This document shows positions 53,665 through 62,911 of a stretch of 64,000 nucleotides of DNA, piece after piece. Source of the stretch: Acidimicrobiales bacterium mtb01 (GTDB taxonomy: Bacteria > Actinomycetota > Acidimicrobiia > Acidimicrobiales > Ilumatobacteraceae); NCBI GenBank assembly GCA_004379135.1, contig NBNI01000007.1, positions 1,227,501 through 1,291,500 on the forward strand, read 5' to 3'. Numbering within the stretch: the first letter of the stretch is position 1; every line of letters starts with the position of its first letter. The notes beneath the pieces were generated by a model that saw nothing but the letters and a program-made list of their open reading frames with translations, did no database searches and had not been told where the DNA came from. The translations under genes were made by a program, and so were the position numbers.

Positions 53665-55038
53665 TCAGTGACTCGTGGTGCGGCCGATACCCAGCGAGAG
53701 CGGTTGGGCGGCCTTGGTGAAACGCAACTTCACATTCAACGTTCCGAGCATGATGCCCGGCTGGTGCAACCAGTCGTTGCCATCGTCGTACTCGATGCTC
53801 TCGAGACGATCGAGCAGGACTCCCCAGGCGACCTGCTGCTCGATCCGCGACAAGTTGGCTCCCGGACACACCCGCGGTCCGGCCGAGAACGCGAGATGTC
53901 GAGTGAGGCCGTCGCGTTCGAGATCGAGGTCGAAGGGGCAGGCGAATTCGTCCTCGTCCACATTGGCCGCCGCGAATCGCAGATGCAGCAACGATCCGGC
54001 GGGCACCGGAACGCCCTGGAACACCTCGTCACGCGAGGTCATGCGTGTCGAGAGTCCGTGCGTCGGCGAGCGCAGGCGCATCGCCTCTTCGGTGAAGGCC
54101 TTCAATTTCGAGCGATCCTGGCGCAGGGCCGCGAAGAGTCCCGGCACCTCGCAGAGCAGTTGAGCCTGCTCCTCGAGCGCGTACTGCGTGGTTTCGAGCG
54201 CACCGATGATCATGGCGTGCACGATGCCGGCGATCTCGAGGTCGGTGAGCTTGCGATCGAGCGCGTCGTAATGCACGTCGCACAGGAAGCTCACCATGTC
54301 GTCCTGCGGATCGCTCCGCTTCTTGCGCACGTGCTCGTAGATGTACTCCTGGAAACCCTCCAACCGGGCGAACATGTCCTTGGCCTGCTCAGGGGTGATC
54401 TCGTGCTTCAATCCGGTGCCGTGCACGAACGGCACGACGATCGCGTTGCCCCATTCGGCCAAGCGCGGAATGTCCTCGAGAGGAAAGCCGAGGATCGTCG
54501 CGAACACTCGTTGCGGCAGAGGCCGAGCGAATCGCTGCACGAACTCCACCGAACCGTCGTCGATCCATTCGTCGAGCAGGTCGTTGGCCAGCCGGGTGAT
54601 CATCTCACGGTGACGCGGCGCTCCGGTTCCGACCCATGGATCGGTGAGCTCCTTGCGGTGCTTGATGTACATCTCTTGAGTGGGCCGCAGCGACACCATC
54701 GATGCGGTCATCAAGTTTCGCGACACTTCGTAGGCCCGCTCGGCGGTCAACCCTTCGTCGGCCCACTCATTGACGCGCCGCTGACCCATCACGATGAACC
54801 GATCGGGATCCTTGACCACCGCGGCGATGTCAGCGTGTTTCGTGAGAACGTAGGCGTCGGTGCCCGGCTTGAGCCCGCCACCGGGAATGCGCAGCACGGG
54901 AGCCTCGCGGTGGAGGATCTCGTACATCTCGTACCAGTGCTCCTGCGCACCGGCACCGAACAAATCGACCGACGCCAAATCAACCGGGCACCGCATCGGA
55001 CCCAGGTCGTGGTTGACGTGGTGCGACCGCGTCGACAT
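53665..55038 (-). CDS. Cytochrome P450
   Basis: 457-residue soluble bacterial-type P450. Heme ligand Cys391 in FSAGPRVCPGANLSR, I-helix GALETTQYALEEQ, and K-helix ExxR in EEAMRLRSP. ATG 55038 (MSTRSHHVNHDLG) is chosen; the open frame extends through the DUF3237 gene but without homology. The substrate is unknown. It is co-directional with the DUF3237 gene 8 bases upstream. No ferredoxin or reductase gene is adjacent. Confidence 0.92.
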   Translation of the reverse strand: MSTRSHHVNHDLGPMRCPVDLASVDLFGAGAQEHWYEMYEILHREAPVLRIPGGGLKPGTDAYVLTKHADIAAVVKDPDRFIVMGQRRVNEWADEGLTAERAYEVSRNLMTASMVSLRPTQEMYIKHRKELTDPWVGTGAPRHREMITRLANDLLDEWIDDGSVEFVQRFARPLPQRVFATILGFPLEDIPRLAEWGNAIVVPFVHGTGLKHEITPEQAKDMFARLEGFQEYIYEHVRKKRSDPQDDMVSFLCDVHYDALDRKLTDLEIAGIVHAMIIGALETTQYALEEQAQLLCEVPGLFAALRQDRSKLKAFTEEAMRLRSPTHGLSTRMTSRDEVFQGVPVPAGSLLHLRFAAANVDEDEFACPFDLDLERDGLTRHLAFSAGPRVCPGANLSRIEQQVAWGVLLDRLESIEYDDGNDWLHQPGIMLGTLNVKLRFTKAAQPLSLGIGRTTSH

Positions 55039-55046
55039 GATGCGGT

Positions 55047-55472
55047 TCAGAGCACGCGGTAGACGTCGTAATGCACTTCGTTGGCACCCGGTGCGCCGAT
55101 GGCCACGGCCTGAACGCCGTTGAGCCACGTGTAGCGCTCGTCGCCGGCTTCGAACAGCGGGGCCGTGATGATGCGCGGTCCGGCCTCGCCCGGTGCCATC
55201 ACACCGAGGTAGTGCATGTGAATCGACGCGCCGTCGTCGGTGGTGATGAGAGCCCGCACGTCCAACTGCGCGGTTCCGTCGGCACGAATGGTGAGCCAGT
55301 CGGCGCCGAGGTGGGCCACGGTGCCGTTGACCTTGGGGCCCTTCGCCGTGCCGCCGTTGATGCCGACGATGACCCGCGTGCCGTGCGGGCCGTTCGGGAT
55401 CACGACCGGCGCGTCGAGGGTTGCGTGGAGGTGGAACAGGAACTCGACCGGGAGGGATGTGATGTCGCTCAT
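55047..55472 (-). CDS. DUF3237-family protein
   Basis: 141 residues. The beta-barrel-like DUF3237 pattern is visible: GPHGTRVIVGINGGTAKGPKVNGTV, GADWLTIRADGTAQLDVRALITTDDGA and the C-terminal TWLNGVQAVAIGA...YDVYRVL. The function of the family is unknown. It directly precedes the P450 with 8 bases between, so the two are likely cotranscribed and may act on the same small molecule. Confidence 0.85.
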   Translation of the reverse strand: MSDITSLPVEFLFHLHATLDAPVVIPNGPHGTRVIVGINGGTAKGPKVNGTVAHLGADWLTIRADGTAQLDVRALITTDDGASIHMHYLGVMAPGEAGPRIITAPLFEAGDERYTWLNGVQAVAIGAPGANEVHYDVYRVL

Positions 55473-55728
55473 GCCCGAACCCTAGTCCTGCTCAGAACCA
55501 CCCGGATCCCCGGGGCCGCTGATTGCGATGCGATAACGCATTGGAGATCGAAGGCATCCGGCACTTCCGTCGAATCCGGGAAGCACGTCGACCTTTGCCG
55601 CAACTGCGGGCTGATCCTGACAATGCGGTGGAACCCCGCGCCAGTGGCACTAGGGGAGCAAAGGGGAGCACCACTTCCGGAGTACGGTTGGTCAAGGAAC
55701 AATCTCCCAAAATGCAAATTTGAATGAC

Positions 55729-57213
55729 ATGAACACGTCAAGTCGACTCGACTGGTTCCGACACAGGCTCCTCTCCGCCTGGCGCATGTTCGGCTTTTCG
55801 CGCGCTCCGCTGGAGCTGTCGGTCATCCTTGCTTCCTTGTTGCTTCTGATGATGAGGCTCTGGCAGGTGGGGAAGATCCCCGCAGGATTTCACTCCGACG
55901 AGACGATGATGTTCGCGAATTCGATGTGCCTGCGCCACACCGGCCACGACATGTGGGGCGAGTCCTGGGGATTCTTCTCCGGGGGTCCCGTCAATTCCTA
56001 CGGCTTTTTCATCGCCGCGCCCTTTCACTTGTCGCTGACCTACGGCGCCTGGCTGTACCTGGCCGGTGACACGATCGCCGCCGCTCGCTCCTTTTCAGTG
56101 TTGATCTCCCTGGTCGTCGTCGCGTGCATTGTGGCGGTCGCCTACAACCTGCTGGGACGACGGGGGGCCGTGTGGACGCTCGCTCTGTCAGCAGTCTCCC
56201 CGTGGACGTGGACAATATCCCGGGTGGCCTGGGTTCACACCGAATTCATCACGATGCATCTATTCATCGCTTTGGTGGTCCTCACCCGCCATTTTCGGCG
56301 CGACAGACCTCCGTCGAACACCGAGCTCTTCTGGGGCGGACTCTTCATCGGAGTTGCTCTGTCTCAGTTCTACTCGACGTTGTCCGCGGCAATCATCGCC
56401 GTTCTTGCCATGGTTTACGTATATCGACCGACGAGAAATCGCGCCAAACCCGCGATTCTCATCGCGGGACTCGTCACGTCCCTTGTCCCCTTTCAAATGG
56501 GTTTCGGCCAATACGCAGGTAACCGCGCACTGCAGATGGCGAGTTTCCAAGAACTCGAGACGAAAAAGGGAATCATCGACAAGACTTGGACCCTCGCTCG
56601 TATCACTCTCGAACATTTTTGGCAGCACGTCGGCCCCGACTTCATGATCTTCGAGGGCGACCCGAATCTTCGCCATCACTCCGGGTGGGGTGGAGAACTG
56701 AGTTGGCCGCAGATCCTCCTCCTCGCATTGTTGCCGATTGCCGCATACGTCATCTACAAGAACTTCACGGTGAATCGTCGCTACGCCATCCCCATCGTTT
56801 TGTCGATGGGCGGAGCCCTCGGCGGCCTTCTCACATCGTCGGCCACCGGCGAACAGGTCAACGCCAATCGAGCCCTTGTCTCGGCGCACTTCCTTGTGTT
56901 GGGCTGCGCGGTGATCGGTTTGGTCGTGTCGCCAGTCCTGAAGAAATTGCCCGTTGTGTGCGTGGTACTCGGACTGGTGTTCAGCGCGTTGTTCCTTCAC
57001 GACTACTTCACCGGATACGGCGATCGATCCCGGGGGTGGTTTCAATACGAAGTCCGTGTCGCCGGCGAACAGGCCCAGCTGACCGGGGATTTCGAGGGCT
57101 TCTACCGTCAAATCCCCGATTTCACTCGGAAATACGGCTTGTTGTCCGAGAGAGGGCTGCTCTTCTACGAAGCGGCCGGGTCTGGGCGGGGCTGCCCCGG
57201 ATACGGGCGTTGA
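55729..57213 (+). CDS. Polytopic GT-C-type glycosyltransferase (ArnT/GT39-like), paralogue of the gene at 58108
   Basis: 494 residues from ATG 55729; TTG 55720 is an alternative and no good RBS is seen. About ten membrane helices. The first exterior loop carries the acidic Asp-Glu pair of GT-C enzymes (KIPAGFHSDETMMFANS). Later, DPNLRHHSGWGGELS recurs almost exactly in the 58108 protein (DANLRHNSGFGGVLS). GT-C enzymes transfer sugars from polyprenyl-phosphate donors outside the membrane. GC is visibly lower than in the left part of the window, suggesting different ancestry. The 256-base upstream gap shows no further feature. Confidence 0.82.
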   Translation: MNTSSRLDWFRHRLLSAWRMFGFSRAPLELSVILASLLLLMMRLWQVGKIPAGFHSDETMMFANSMCLRHTGHDMWGESWGFFSGGPVNSYGFFIAAPFHLSLTYGAWLYLAGDTIAAARSFSVLISLVVVACIVAVAYNLLGRRGAVWTLALSAVSPWTWTISRVAWVHTEFITMHLFIALVVLTRHFRRDRPPSNTELFWGGLFIGVALSQFYSTLSAAIIAVLAMVYVYRPTRNRAKPAILIAGLVTSLVPFQMGFGQYAGNRALQMASFQELETKKGIIDKTWTLARITLEHFWQHVGPDFMIFEGDPNLRHHSGWGGELSWPQILLLALLPIAAYVIYKNFTVNRRYAIPIVLSMGGALGGLLTSSATGEQVNANRALVSAHFLVLGCAVIGLVVSPVLKKLPVVCVVLGLVFSALFLHDYFTGYGDRSRGWFQYEVRVAGEQAQLTGDFEGFYRQIPDFTRKYGLLSERGLLFYEAAGSGRGCPGYGR

Positions 57214-57255
57214 ACCCGATCACAACCGAGTGAACGGACACTTCGGGTCGGCCAC

Positions 57256-57331
57256 TGGCGCCCCCGGCAGGGATCGAACCTGCGGCCTGCGGTTTAGGAA
57301 ACCGTTGCTCTATCCACTGAGCTACGGAGGC
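57256..57331 (-). tRNA. tRNA-Arg (anticodon CCT)
   Basis: 76 bases. Acceptor GCCTCCG/CGGGGGC, D-arm GCTC...GAGC, anticodon loop TTCCTAA (CCT at 57296-57298), T-arm GCAGG-TTCGATC-CCTGC, discriminator G and encoded CCA (57256-57258). The only irregularity is an A-C pair at 27-43. It decodes AGG. A decayed copy lies 752 bases to the right. Confidence 0.95.
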
Positions 57332-57392
57332 GAGGATGGTGCGATAAACGGTGCGAAATTCTCCGACACACACCACGATGTCGAAGCGCAGG

Positions 57393-57950
57393 CTACTCAG
57401 GGTCGGCGGCATCCCAGGGAACAGATCCCGACAACCAATGGGTCACCTTCTCTTCCTGATCATTGCGGTGGAGATGGCGCGGTGGCGTGGCGAACGTGGC
57501 GTACGGGGTGCAGCGCAGGACGACTCGACCCTCCTCCTTGGCCATGGCTTCGACGAACGGCCGTGCGTCATCCCCAAGCGGCTCACCCGACATGCGGCCG
57601 GCGACGGCCATCATCACGTCGACGACTGTGTCGGGGTCACGATCGATGACTGCGGTGCAATAGACCTGCAGGTAGCCCATCGGCCATTTCTCGTCGAGAA
57701 CCAGGATGCTGACCTTCCCGAGCCGCTCGACGGCTTTCGCCTTTGCTCGAGCCCCCATGGTTGCAACAAGAAGATCACCGTCATCGGTGGGGATGTAATA
57801 CACGACCGATTGCGCAGGACCATCCTTCTTCCTCGCATAACCAAGGACACAGGTGCGATGCGTGTGCACGAACGCCCGACGCTCTGACGGCAACATGTCC
57901 CGATCCGTCGGGAGAACGAATGGGTCCTTCGAAATCGGCAACAGAGCCAT
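57393..57950 (-). CDS. Pyridoxamine 5'-phosphate oxidase-like (PPOX) family protein
   Basis: 185-residue split-barrel flavin/F420 fold protein: RRAFVHTHRTCVLGYARKKDGPAQSVVYYIPTDDGDLLVATM is the PPOX opening, and KVSILVLDEKWPMGYLQVYCTAVIDRD the following strands. It may bind FMN or F420; substrate unknown. It lies exactly between the tRNA-Arg and its degenerate duplicate, so it may have been carried in with an insertion or trapped by a duplication. Confidence 0.85.
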   Translation of the reverse strand: MALLPISKDPFVLPTDRDMLPSERRAFVHTHRTCVLGYARKKDGPAQSVVYYIPTDDGDLLVATMGARAKAKAVERLGKVSILVLDEKWPMGYLQVYCTAVIDRDPDTVVDVMMAVAGRMSGEPLGDDARPFVEAMAKEEGRVVLRCTPYATFATPPRHLHRNDQEEKVTHWLSGSVPWDAADPE

Positions 57951-58007
57951 GTGGCCTCCTCGCTAGTGGCTTGACCATCAACATAATCACAACCAGGGCG
58001 CGACCGA

Positions 58008-58083
58008 GGTCTGACCACGAGGGCGTCGAGCGTGCGACCTGCGATTATGGAAACAATTGGTCCATCCACTGAGCTACGGAGGC
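58008..58083 (-). pseudogene. Degenerate tRNA-Arg copy (tRNA pseudogene)
   Basis: Aligns without gaps over all 76 positions with the tRNA-Arg at 57256-57331, about 55 of 76 bases identical. The first 20 bases of the tRNA (plus one flanking base) are unchanged (ATCCACTGAGCTACGGAGGC on the plus strand). The T-loop reads GCTCGACG, the acceptor 3' arm no longer pairs, the anticodon position reads CCA (Trp), the anticodon stem is broken, and CCA is lost. Confidence 0.85.
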
Positions 58084-58107
58084 GCGGCGGTGAGGCTACC
58101 GACCTCG

Positions 58108-59505
58108 TCAACCGGCCTGATCGACCTCGCTGTCCAGGAAACTCCTGCAACTGCGCCCACCTTCGGCCATCTCGAAATACTGCTGTGCCAATGGGCTGTT
58201 CGGACGGGACCATCCTCCCCCGTCACGCCATACGTCGATCGTGTATTGATCGAACCATCCTTGTGACTCCATCGCGTACTGCGAGAAGTAGTTGTTTGCA
58301 AAGGGGACGAAGAACAACAAAGAAAGCCCGCACACAGCCAGAGAACCGCTGCCTCTGGCGCGAAACCGTCGGGAAATCGATTCACCTCCGAGCAGCACCA
58401 GCACAAGCAGCGGGACACTCGCCCCGATCGAACGCAGATAATGCGGAAGCGACCCGCTCGCGCCGCCCTCCCAGGTGAGAGCGGCTGGCAGGAACCCGAT
58501 AGGTACCAGTAGTAAGAGGCGGCTCGGAACACTCTTCGAGCGCCTCAGAACAACCAAGGCGACGGCTAGGAGGGCAAGAGCCTCCACCGGGGAGAGAACT
58601 CCGCCAAACCCACTGTTGTGCCTCAGATTGGCGTCACCATCGATGAAAAGAGACATCGGGTTCAGGTGCCGTAGAAGATTTTCGATGACGACACTCGGGA
58701 GATCCGACAGCGACCAGCCCATGCGTTGGCGGTTCTCGCTCCCCCACACGGCCAGTTCGTCACGACGAGCTCCGAAGGATGAATCTCCGATGGTCACGAT
58801 CAACGGGGACAGGCCAGCAGCGAGACCTCCCACCACCCACTTCAGGGACCGACGTGTCTCGGTCATCCGTTGCGCTCCGGCGAACAAGACGAGCAGCGAC
58901 AAAGGAACCGAAACATAATGTGGCGGGTACGTGGTCATGGCAAGACCACCGAAGAGACCAGCAAGAAATGCCAACCGGGGACGATGAACCTCCCGCCAAG
59001 TGGCCCAAGCCGCGATCATTCCGGCCACGAGTGCGAACGCGAAGATCGGGTCCCAGTACACACGCGACAAGTGGAAGATCCACGGCGTCGTGAGGAGCAA
59101 TATGGCCGCCACGATCCAGTTCAAACGACGACCGAGAATCAGGTAGGCGGCCCAGGCCACCGCACCCAAGCCGACAAGACCCACCAATCCCGCCAGTGCC
59201 CGGAAGACCGAGATGGAGTCGCCAGCAATCCGAACCCACAGGGCGGACGCACCGAGAGTCAACGGGGTGGTGTAGCCGGCGTCAAGAGGGGCGAACAGGC
59301 CAATTTTGCCCTCCGCAGTGCGACCGGTTTCCGCCACGCACATCGATTGACTCGCCACCGCCGCCTCGTCGACCCAGAACCCGGCAGGTGAAGTAGCGAG
59401 ACCCCAGAACCGGATCACGACGAGAAGGACTACGAGTGTAATACCGACGACGCGGCCAATGTTACGGACCGACGCGAGATCGAGCGCTGTCCGCAACGCA
59501 GGCAT
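58108..59505 (-). CDS. Polytopic GT-C-type glycosyltransferase, paralogue of the gene at 55729
   Basis: 465 residues from ATG 59505, which overlaps the upstream stop (TAATG). Eleven or so membrane helices. First-loop Asp-Glu pair in TSPAGFWVDEAAVASQSM and the shared DANLRHNSGFGGVLSP loop match the 55729 protein. The C-terminal SPLAQQYFEMAEGGRSC is exterior. It probably adds sugars from a lipid-linked donor to a surface glycan or protein. It is second in a two-gene minus-strand unit with the next gene. Confidence 0.82.
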   Translation of the reverse strand: MPALRTALDLASVRNIGRVVGITLVVLLVVIRFWGLATSPAGFWVDEAAVASQSMCVAETGRTAEGKIGLFAPLDAGYTTPLTLGASALWVRIAGDSISVFRALAGLVGLVGLGAVAWAAYLILGRRLNWIVAAILLLTTPWIFHLSRVYWDPIFAFALVAGMIAAWATWREVHRPRLAFLAGLFGGLAMTTYPPHYVSVPLSLLVLFAGAQRMTETRRSLKWVVGGLAAGLSPLIVTIGDSSFGARRDELAVWGSENRQRMGWSLSDLPSVVIENLLRHLNPMSLFIDGDANLRHNSGFGGVLSPVEALALLAVALVVLRRSKSVPSRLLLLVPIGFLPAALTWEGGASGSLPHYLRSIGASVPLLVLVLLGGESISRRFRARGSGSLAVCGLSLLFFVPFANNYFSQYAMESQGWFDQYTIDVWRDGGGWSRPNSPLAQQYFEMAEGGRSCRSFLDSEVDQAG

Positions 59506-60950
59506 TACCAACGACCGACCTGAATAACGAACCAGATGAACGAACTGCAGATTGACAAGAAGATGCCGATGTCGAGGGTCATCCGCTTGATGGCCGGCTC
59601 GATCGCATTCGATGCCATCAGCGAGGCCAGTCCGAAGACCGAACCGACGATCAAGAACGGGTAGAAGTCACCGAGGTACCGCACGACGTGGGCGTAACTC
59701 AGCAGAACAGGAACGGTGGCCAGCAGCGCCGAGACCACGAGTGCGAGATCGACCCCGACGCACCGTTGTCTCAAGGCCTTCTTGACTGCGCTTGTGAGGA
59801 AGGCGGCCGAGAGTCCCACTTGGACGAACATTGTGTTCGTAGCACTCACGGCACCGTCGGTCCAGATCCCCTGTTGAACGACTGGGGGAACGACGAAGAC
59901 ATCCGATGGTCGGTTAACGGCAATCCGAAACCATGGATACGCAGACGAGAGCGAAATCGAATCGGGCCTCAGATACTGAACGATGTTCGTCGCAAGGAAT
60001 CGAATACCGGTGAGATGTCCATCGTTTGACCTCTCGATTCCTCTACCTGTGGCATCCCCGAAGTAATTCAATTTGTCGATCGGGGGCGTCACTTGGCCAA
60101 ATTTCGCGAACATGACTCCCCCATACGCCAAGCCAGGAACGATCATCAGCGCGGCTTCGAGAGTCCTCGCTCGCAGATCGGCTCGTCGAGACCGGTTCCG
60201 GAGGCTCCGGTAGACGAGAAAGCCGCCTAGGAAGAACGTGACCGGAACCGCCGAGGGACGCGACGAACTGGCGGCGATACCCGCGGCGAGGGCAAGGACC
60301 AGATGAGTGACATTCTGCTCGTGCACCCATCGCCAGACCATGTTGACGGTGACCATCGTCATCGCAGCGGCCCACAGGATTGCCTCCTCGTACACTGCTG
60401 GCTCACTGAGGAAGGTCAGAACGGTGGCCGGCCCGACGATCAAAATGCCCAACATCAAGACACGGTTGGCGATTGCATCGGAGGCACCCGTGGCACTCGA
60501 AGTCGCCGTGACGACCCGCCGCAGAAGATCGAACGACGCCCAAAAACACAGACCGACCGCAAGGGCGACGTAGATCGGGATGTGATTGACGGAACTCCGA
60601 CCGGTGATGATGAATTCCGGAAACCGAACAAGGCTGGGGAAGACTCCGAAGTAACCGAAGCACTTTCCGTCGACCACCATGCATTCCGTCCACGGGTAAC
60701 CCTTCGCGGGCACGTTGAGACGTCCATCGAGGATCGCCAGCGCTTGATTGCGAAAGAAGTCGGCTCCGAAAGGATTCGGCTGCTTGACTTGGTTGACCGT
60801 GGTCGGGTCCCACGTTCTGCCCGTCGCCAGGAAGAACGAGTACACGCTCATCGCAAGCGTCGCCATGGCCAGGACGACCTTCTGGGTCCGCGAGTTGGCG
60901 GGATCGTAGAAGTCCTCGCCGAGGGTGAAACCCCACTTGTGCGTCTTCAT
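59505..60950 (-). CDS. Polytopic membrane protein, probable GT-C glycosyltransferase
   Basis: 481 residues, about eleven membrane helices. The first exterior loop has FGADFFRNQALAILDGRLNVPAKGYPWTECMVVDGKCFGYFGVFPSLVR with two cysteines and an Asp, a layout seen in DPM-dependent membrane transferases; a further loop has FGQVTPPIDKLNYFG. It lacks the NLRHxSG loop of the two paralogues, so it is a different subfamily. ATG 60950. An 87-base divergent promoter region separates it from the GT2 gene. Confidence 0.75.
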   Translation of the reverse strand: MKTHKWGFTLGEDFYDPANSRTQKVVLAMATLAMSVYSFFLATGRTWDPTTVNQVKQPNPFGADFFRNQALAILDGRLNVPAKGYPWTECMVVDGKCFGYFGVFPSLVRFPEFIITGRSSVNHIPIYVALAVGLCFWASFDLLRRVVTATSSATGASDAIANRVLMLGILIVGPATVLTFLSEPAVYEEAILWAAAMTMVTVNMVWRWVHEQNVTHLVLALAAGIAASSSRPSAVPVTFFLGGFLVYRSLRNRSRRADLRARTLEAALMIVPGLAYGGVMFAKFGQVTPPIDKLNYFGDATGRGIERSNDGHLTGIRFLATNIVQYLRPDSISLSSAYPWFRIAVNRPSDVFVVPPVVQQGIWTDGAVSATNTMFVQVGLSAAFLTSAVKKALRQRCVGVDLALVVSALLATVPVLLSYAHVVRYLGDFYPFLIVGSVFGLASLMASNAIEPAIKRMTLDIGIFLSICSSFIWFVIQVGRW

Positions 60951-61037
60951 CTCCGCATAGTACCGAGCGACCAGAGCGGGATTCCGGTCCCGCCTAAATC
61001 GGGGTGTATCCTAATAACTCGGCTGTCGCTTTTCACT

Positions 61038-62168
61038 ATGGAACCATCGTCGAAGTCAGTTGTCCTCACTCTCATCATGAAAGATGAGGCCGAGGTCATC
61101 GCTCACTGCCTCAATTCGGCCCTCCCTTTCGTGGATGCAGTCGCGATCGTCGACACCGGATCTTCCGACGCCTCGATCGAGATCGCCGAACACGTCCTCA
61201 AGTTCACGCGCGGGGCAATTGCCCGATTGCCCTGGAAAGGTTTCGCCGAAAGTCGTAACGACGCGCTCGAACTCGCCAAGGACTTCGGTGACTACGCTCT
61301 CATGATCGATGCCGACTGCGAATTCGTCGCCGAGGAGGGGTCGAACCCGCAAGCCCTCCGTGACCAGCTGGTCGGCCACGCTCATCAATTGACGATCCGG
61401 TCCGGAACCGTGTCGTACCTGCGACCCGCGATCACCCATCGCGATTCGGGTGCCCGCTATCACGGTGTGCTCCACGAGTTCGTCCGATTTCCCGAAGGCT
61501 CGCCCTACCCGACCGAGATCTCGGGATTTCACATCATCAACAACGTCGGCCAGAGTGCCCGCAACAAGAATCCCCACAAGTACTTCGATGATGCCGCCGT
61601 TCTGCTCCGTGCCCTCGAGTCATGCGAACCCGAGTTACTGCCCCGCTACAACTTCTACTTGGCGCAGTCGTATCGCGACGCCGGCGCGCTCGGACTCGCC
61701 CTTGCCGCGTATGAGCGTCGCATCGCGCTGGGCGGCTGGCACGACGAGGTTTACTTCAGCCAGTGCGTGCGTGGCGACATCAAGCGAACCATCGGTCGGC
61801 CCAAGGAGGAAATAGTCTCCGCCTTCCTCGAAGCCCACGAAACCAACCCGAAGCGCGGTGAGGCTCTCCACCTCCTCGCCGTCTACGCACGATCGATCGA
61901 GGCCTGGAATCTTGCCCACATGGCGGCCTCGCGCGGGGTCGGCCTGGTCGAACCGGCTGGCGCTCTGTTCTCCGACTCGACCGTCTATCGGACTGGCCTC
62001 AAGTTCGAGTTGTCGATCAGTTGTTGGTACGTCGGCGATTTCGAACTGGGCGAGCGTCTTTGCGAGGAACTCCTCCAGGACGAGGCACTTCGGGAGAACG
62101 ACCGAAACGCGACCATGTCCAATCTCGAGTTGTACCGCAATCGCCGTCTTGGACCGACCCCAACCTGA
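61038..62168 (+). CDS. Family 2 glycosyltransferase with TPR-like C-terminal domain
   Basis: 376 residues from ATG 61038. GT-A core (1-190): LIMKDEAEVIAHCLNSALPFVDAVAIVDTGSSD, SRNDALELAKDFGDYALMIDADCEF (DxD). The C-terminal half is helical repeats (RYNFYLAQSYRDAGALGLALAAYERRIALGG), TPR-like, as in SunS-like and other protein or glycan transferases. No signal peptide or membrane span. The TPR part may bind an acceptor or a partner such as the TPR protein downstream. Confidence 0.87.
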   Translation: MEPSSKSVVLTLIMKDEAEVIAHCLNSALPFVDAVAIVDTGSSDASIEIAEHVLKFTRGAIARLPWKGFAESRNDALELAKDFGDYALMIDADCEFVAEEGSNPQALRDQLVGHAHQLTIRSGTVSYLRPAITHRDSGARYHGVLHEFVRFPEGSPYPTEISGFHIINNVGQSARNKNPHKYFDDAAVLLRALESCEPELLPRYNFYLAQSYRDAGALGLALAAYERRIALGGWHDEVYFSQCVRGDIKRTIGRPKEEIVSAFLEAHETNPKRGEALHLLAVYARSIEAWNLAHMAASRGVGLVEPAGALFSDSTVYRTGLKFELSISCWYVGDFELGERLCEELLQDEALRENDRNATMSNLELYRNRRLGPTPT

Positions 62169-62294
62169 TCGTGCGGTTTCCGGAGTCGTTCTCATGGGTC
62201 GACACCCCCGACTTGATGTCCTGGTAGGGTTTCGTTCGTCATGACCGAGTGGTCTCGTCGATCACACAACCAGTGACCCGGAGGTGACCGGATC

Positions 62295-62891
62295 ATGTCC
62301 GACCAAGTCGAGTTGCCCTTGCAGCCTGCAAACCCTCAGCCAAATCCCGACCCGTCCCCGGCTCAGGAACCACGCAAGAAAAAGGGGACGCGGCTTGTCA
62401 TCGGAATCGTTGCGGCCATTGTGGTGGTGGCCGGAGCCGTCCGTCTGTCGGGAACCGACTCGTCGACGACGCAGTCAGGTGACTCGGTCGACTCGGCTGA
62501 GGCGTCGGTGCTCGATCTGATCAATCTCGGGAACTACGACGAGGCGATCGGCATCCTGCAGTCTCTTCTGGCCGAAAACCCCGACGATCCGGTCGCGCTG
62601 TACAACCTCGGGGTCGCTCACCAGTTCTCCGGAAACCTGACCGAGGCCGAATCAGCGTACTCCCGGGCGCTCACCATCGACCCCTCGAACCCCAATTCCC
62701 TCTACAACCGGGGTCTCGCGCGCCGCGATCTCGGCGACCTCGAAGGTGCTCGTGACGACCTTCGGGCCGCGTCCGACCTGGCACCCGAATGGGCAGCCGC
62801 CAAACTCAACCTTGCGGGCGTGCTTCGATCCCTCGGGGCCACCGAGGAAGCCGACACCATCCAGGCCGAAGCCGAAGCTCTCGGCGGCTGA
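62295..62891 (+). CDS. Membrane-anchored TPR protein
   Basis: 198 residues. A Pro/Gln-rich cytosolic head with basic stop (RKKKGT), one transmembrane helix (LVIGIVAAIVVVAGAVRLSG, about 33-52), a Ser/Asp linker, then four tetratricopeptide repeats (YDEAIGILQSLLAENPDD, ALYNLGVAHQFSGNLTEAES, LYNRGLARRDLGDLEGARDD, and a last partial one). A scaffold for envelope assembly is the likely role. It follows the GT2-TPR gene by 126 featureless bases and precedes another GT2 gene by 20. Confidence 0.84.
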   Translation: MSDQVELPLQPANPQPNPDPSPAQEPRKKKGTRLVIGIVAAIVVVAGAVRLSGTDSSTTQSGDSVDSAEASVLDLINLGNYDEAIGILQSLLAENPDDPVALYNLGVAHQFSGNLTEAESAYSRALTIDPSNPNSLYNRGLARRDLGDLEGARDDLRAASDLAPEWAAAKLNLAGVLRSLGATEEADTIQAEAEALGG

Positions 62892-62911
62892 TCCGCCGGC
62901 GGCAGCTCTTC

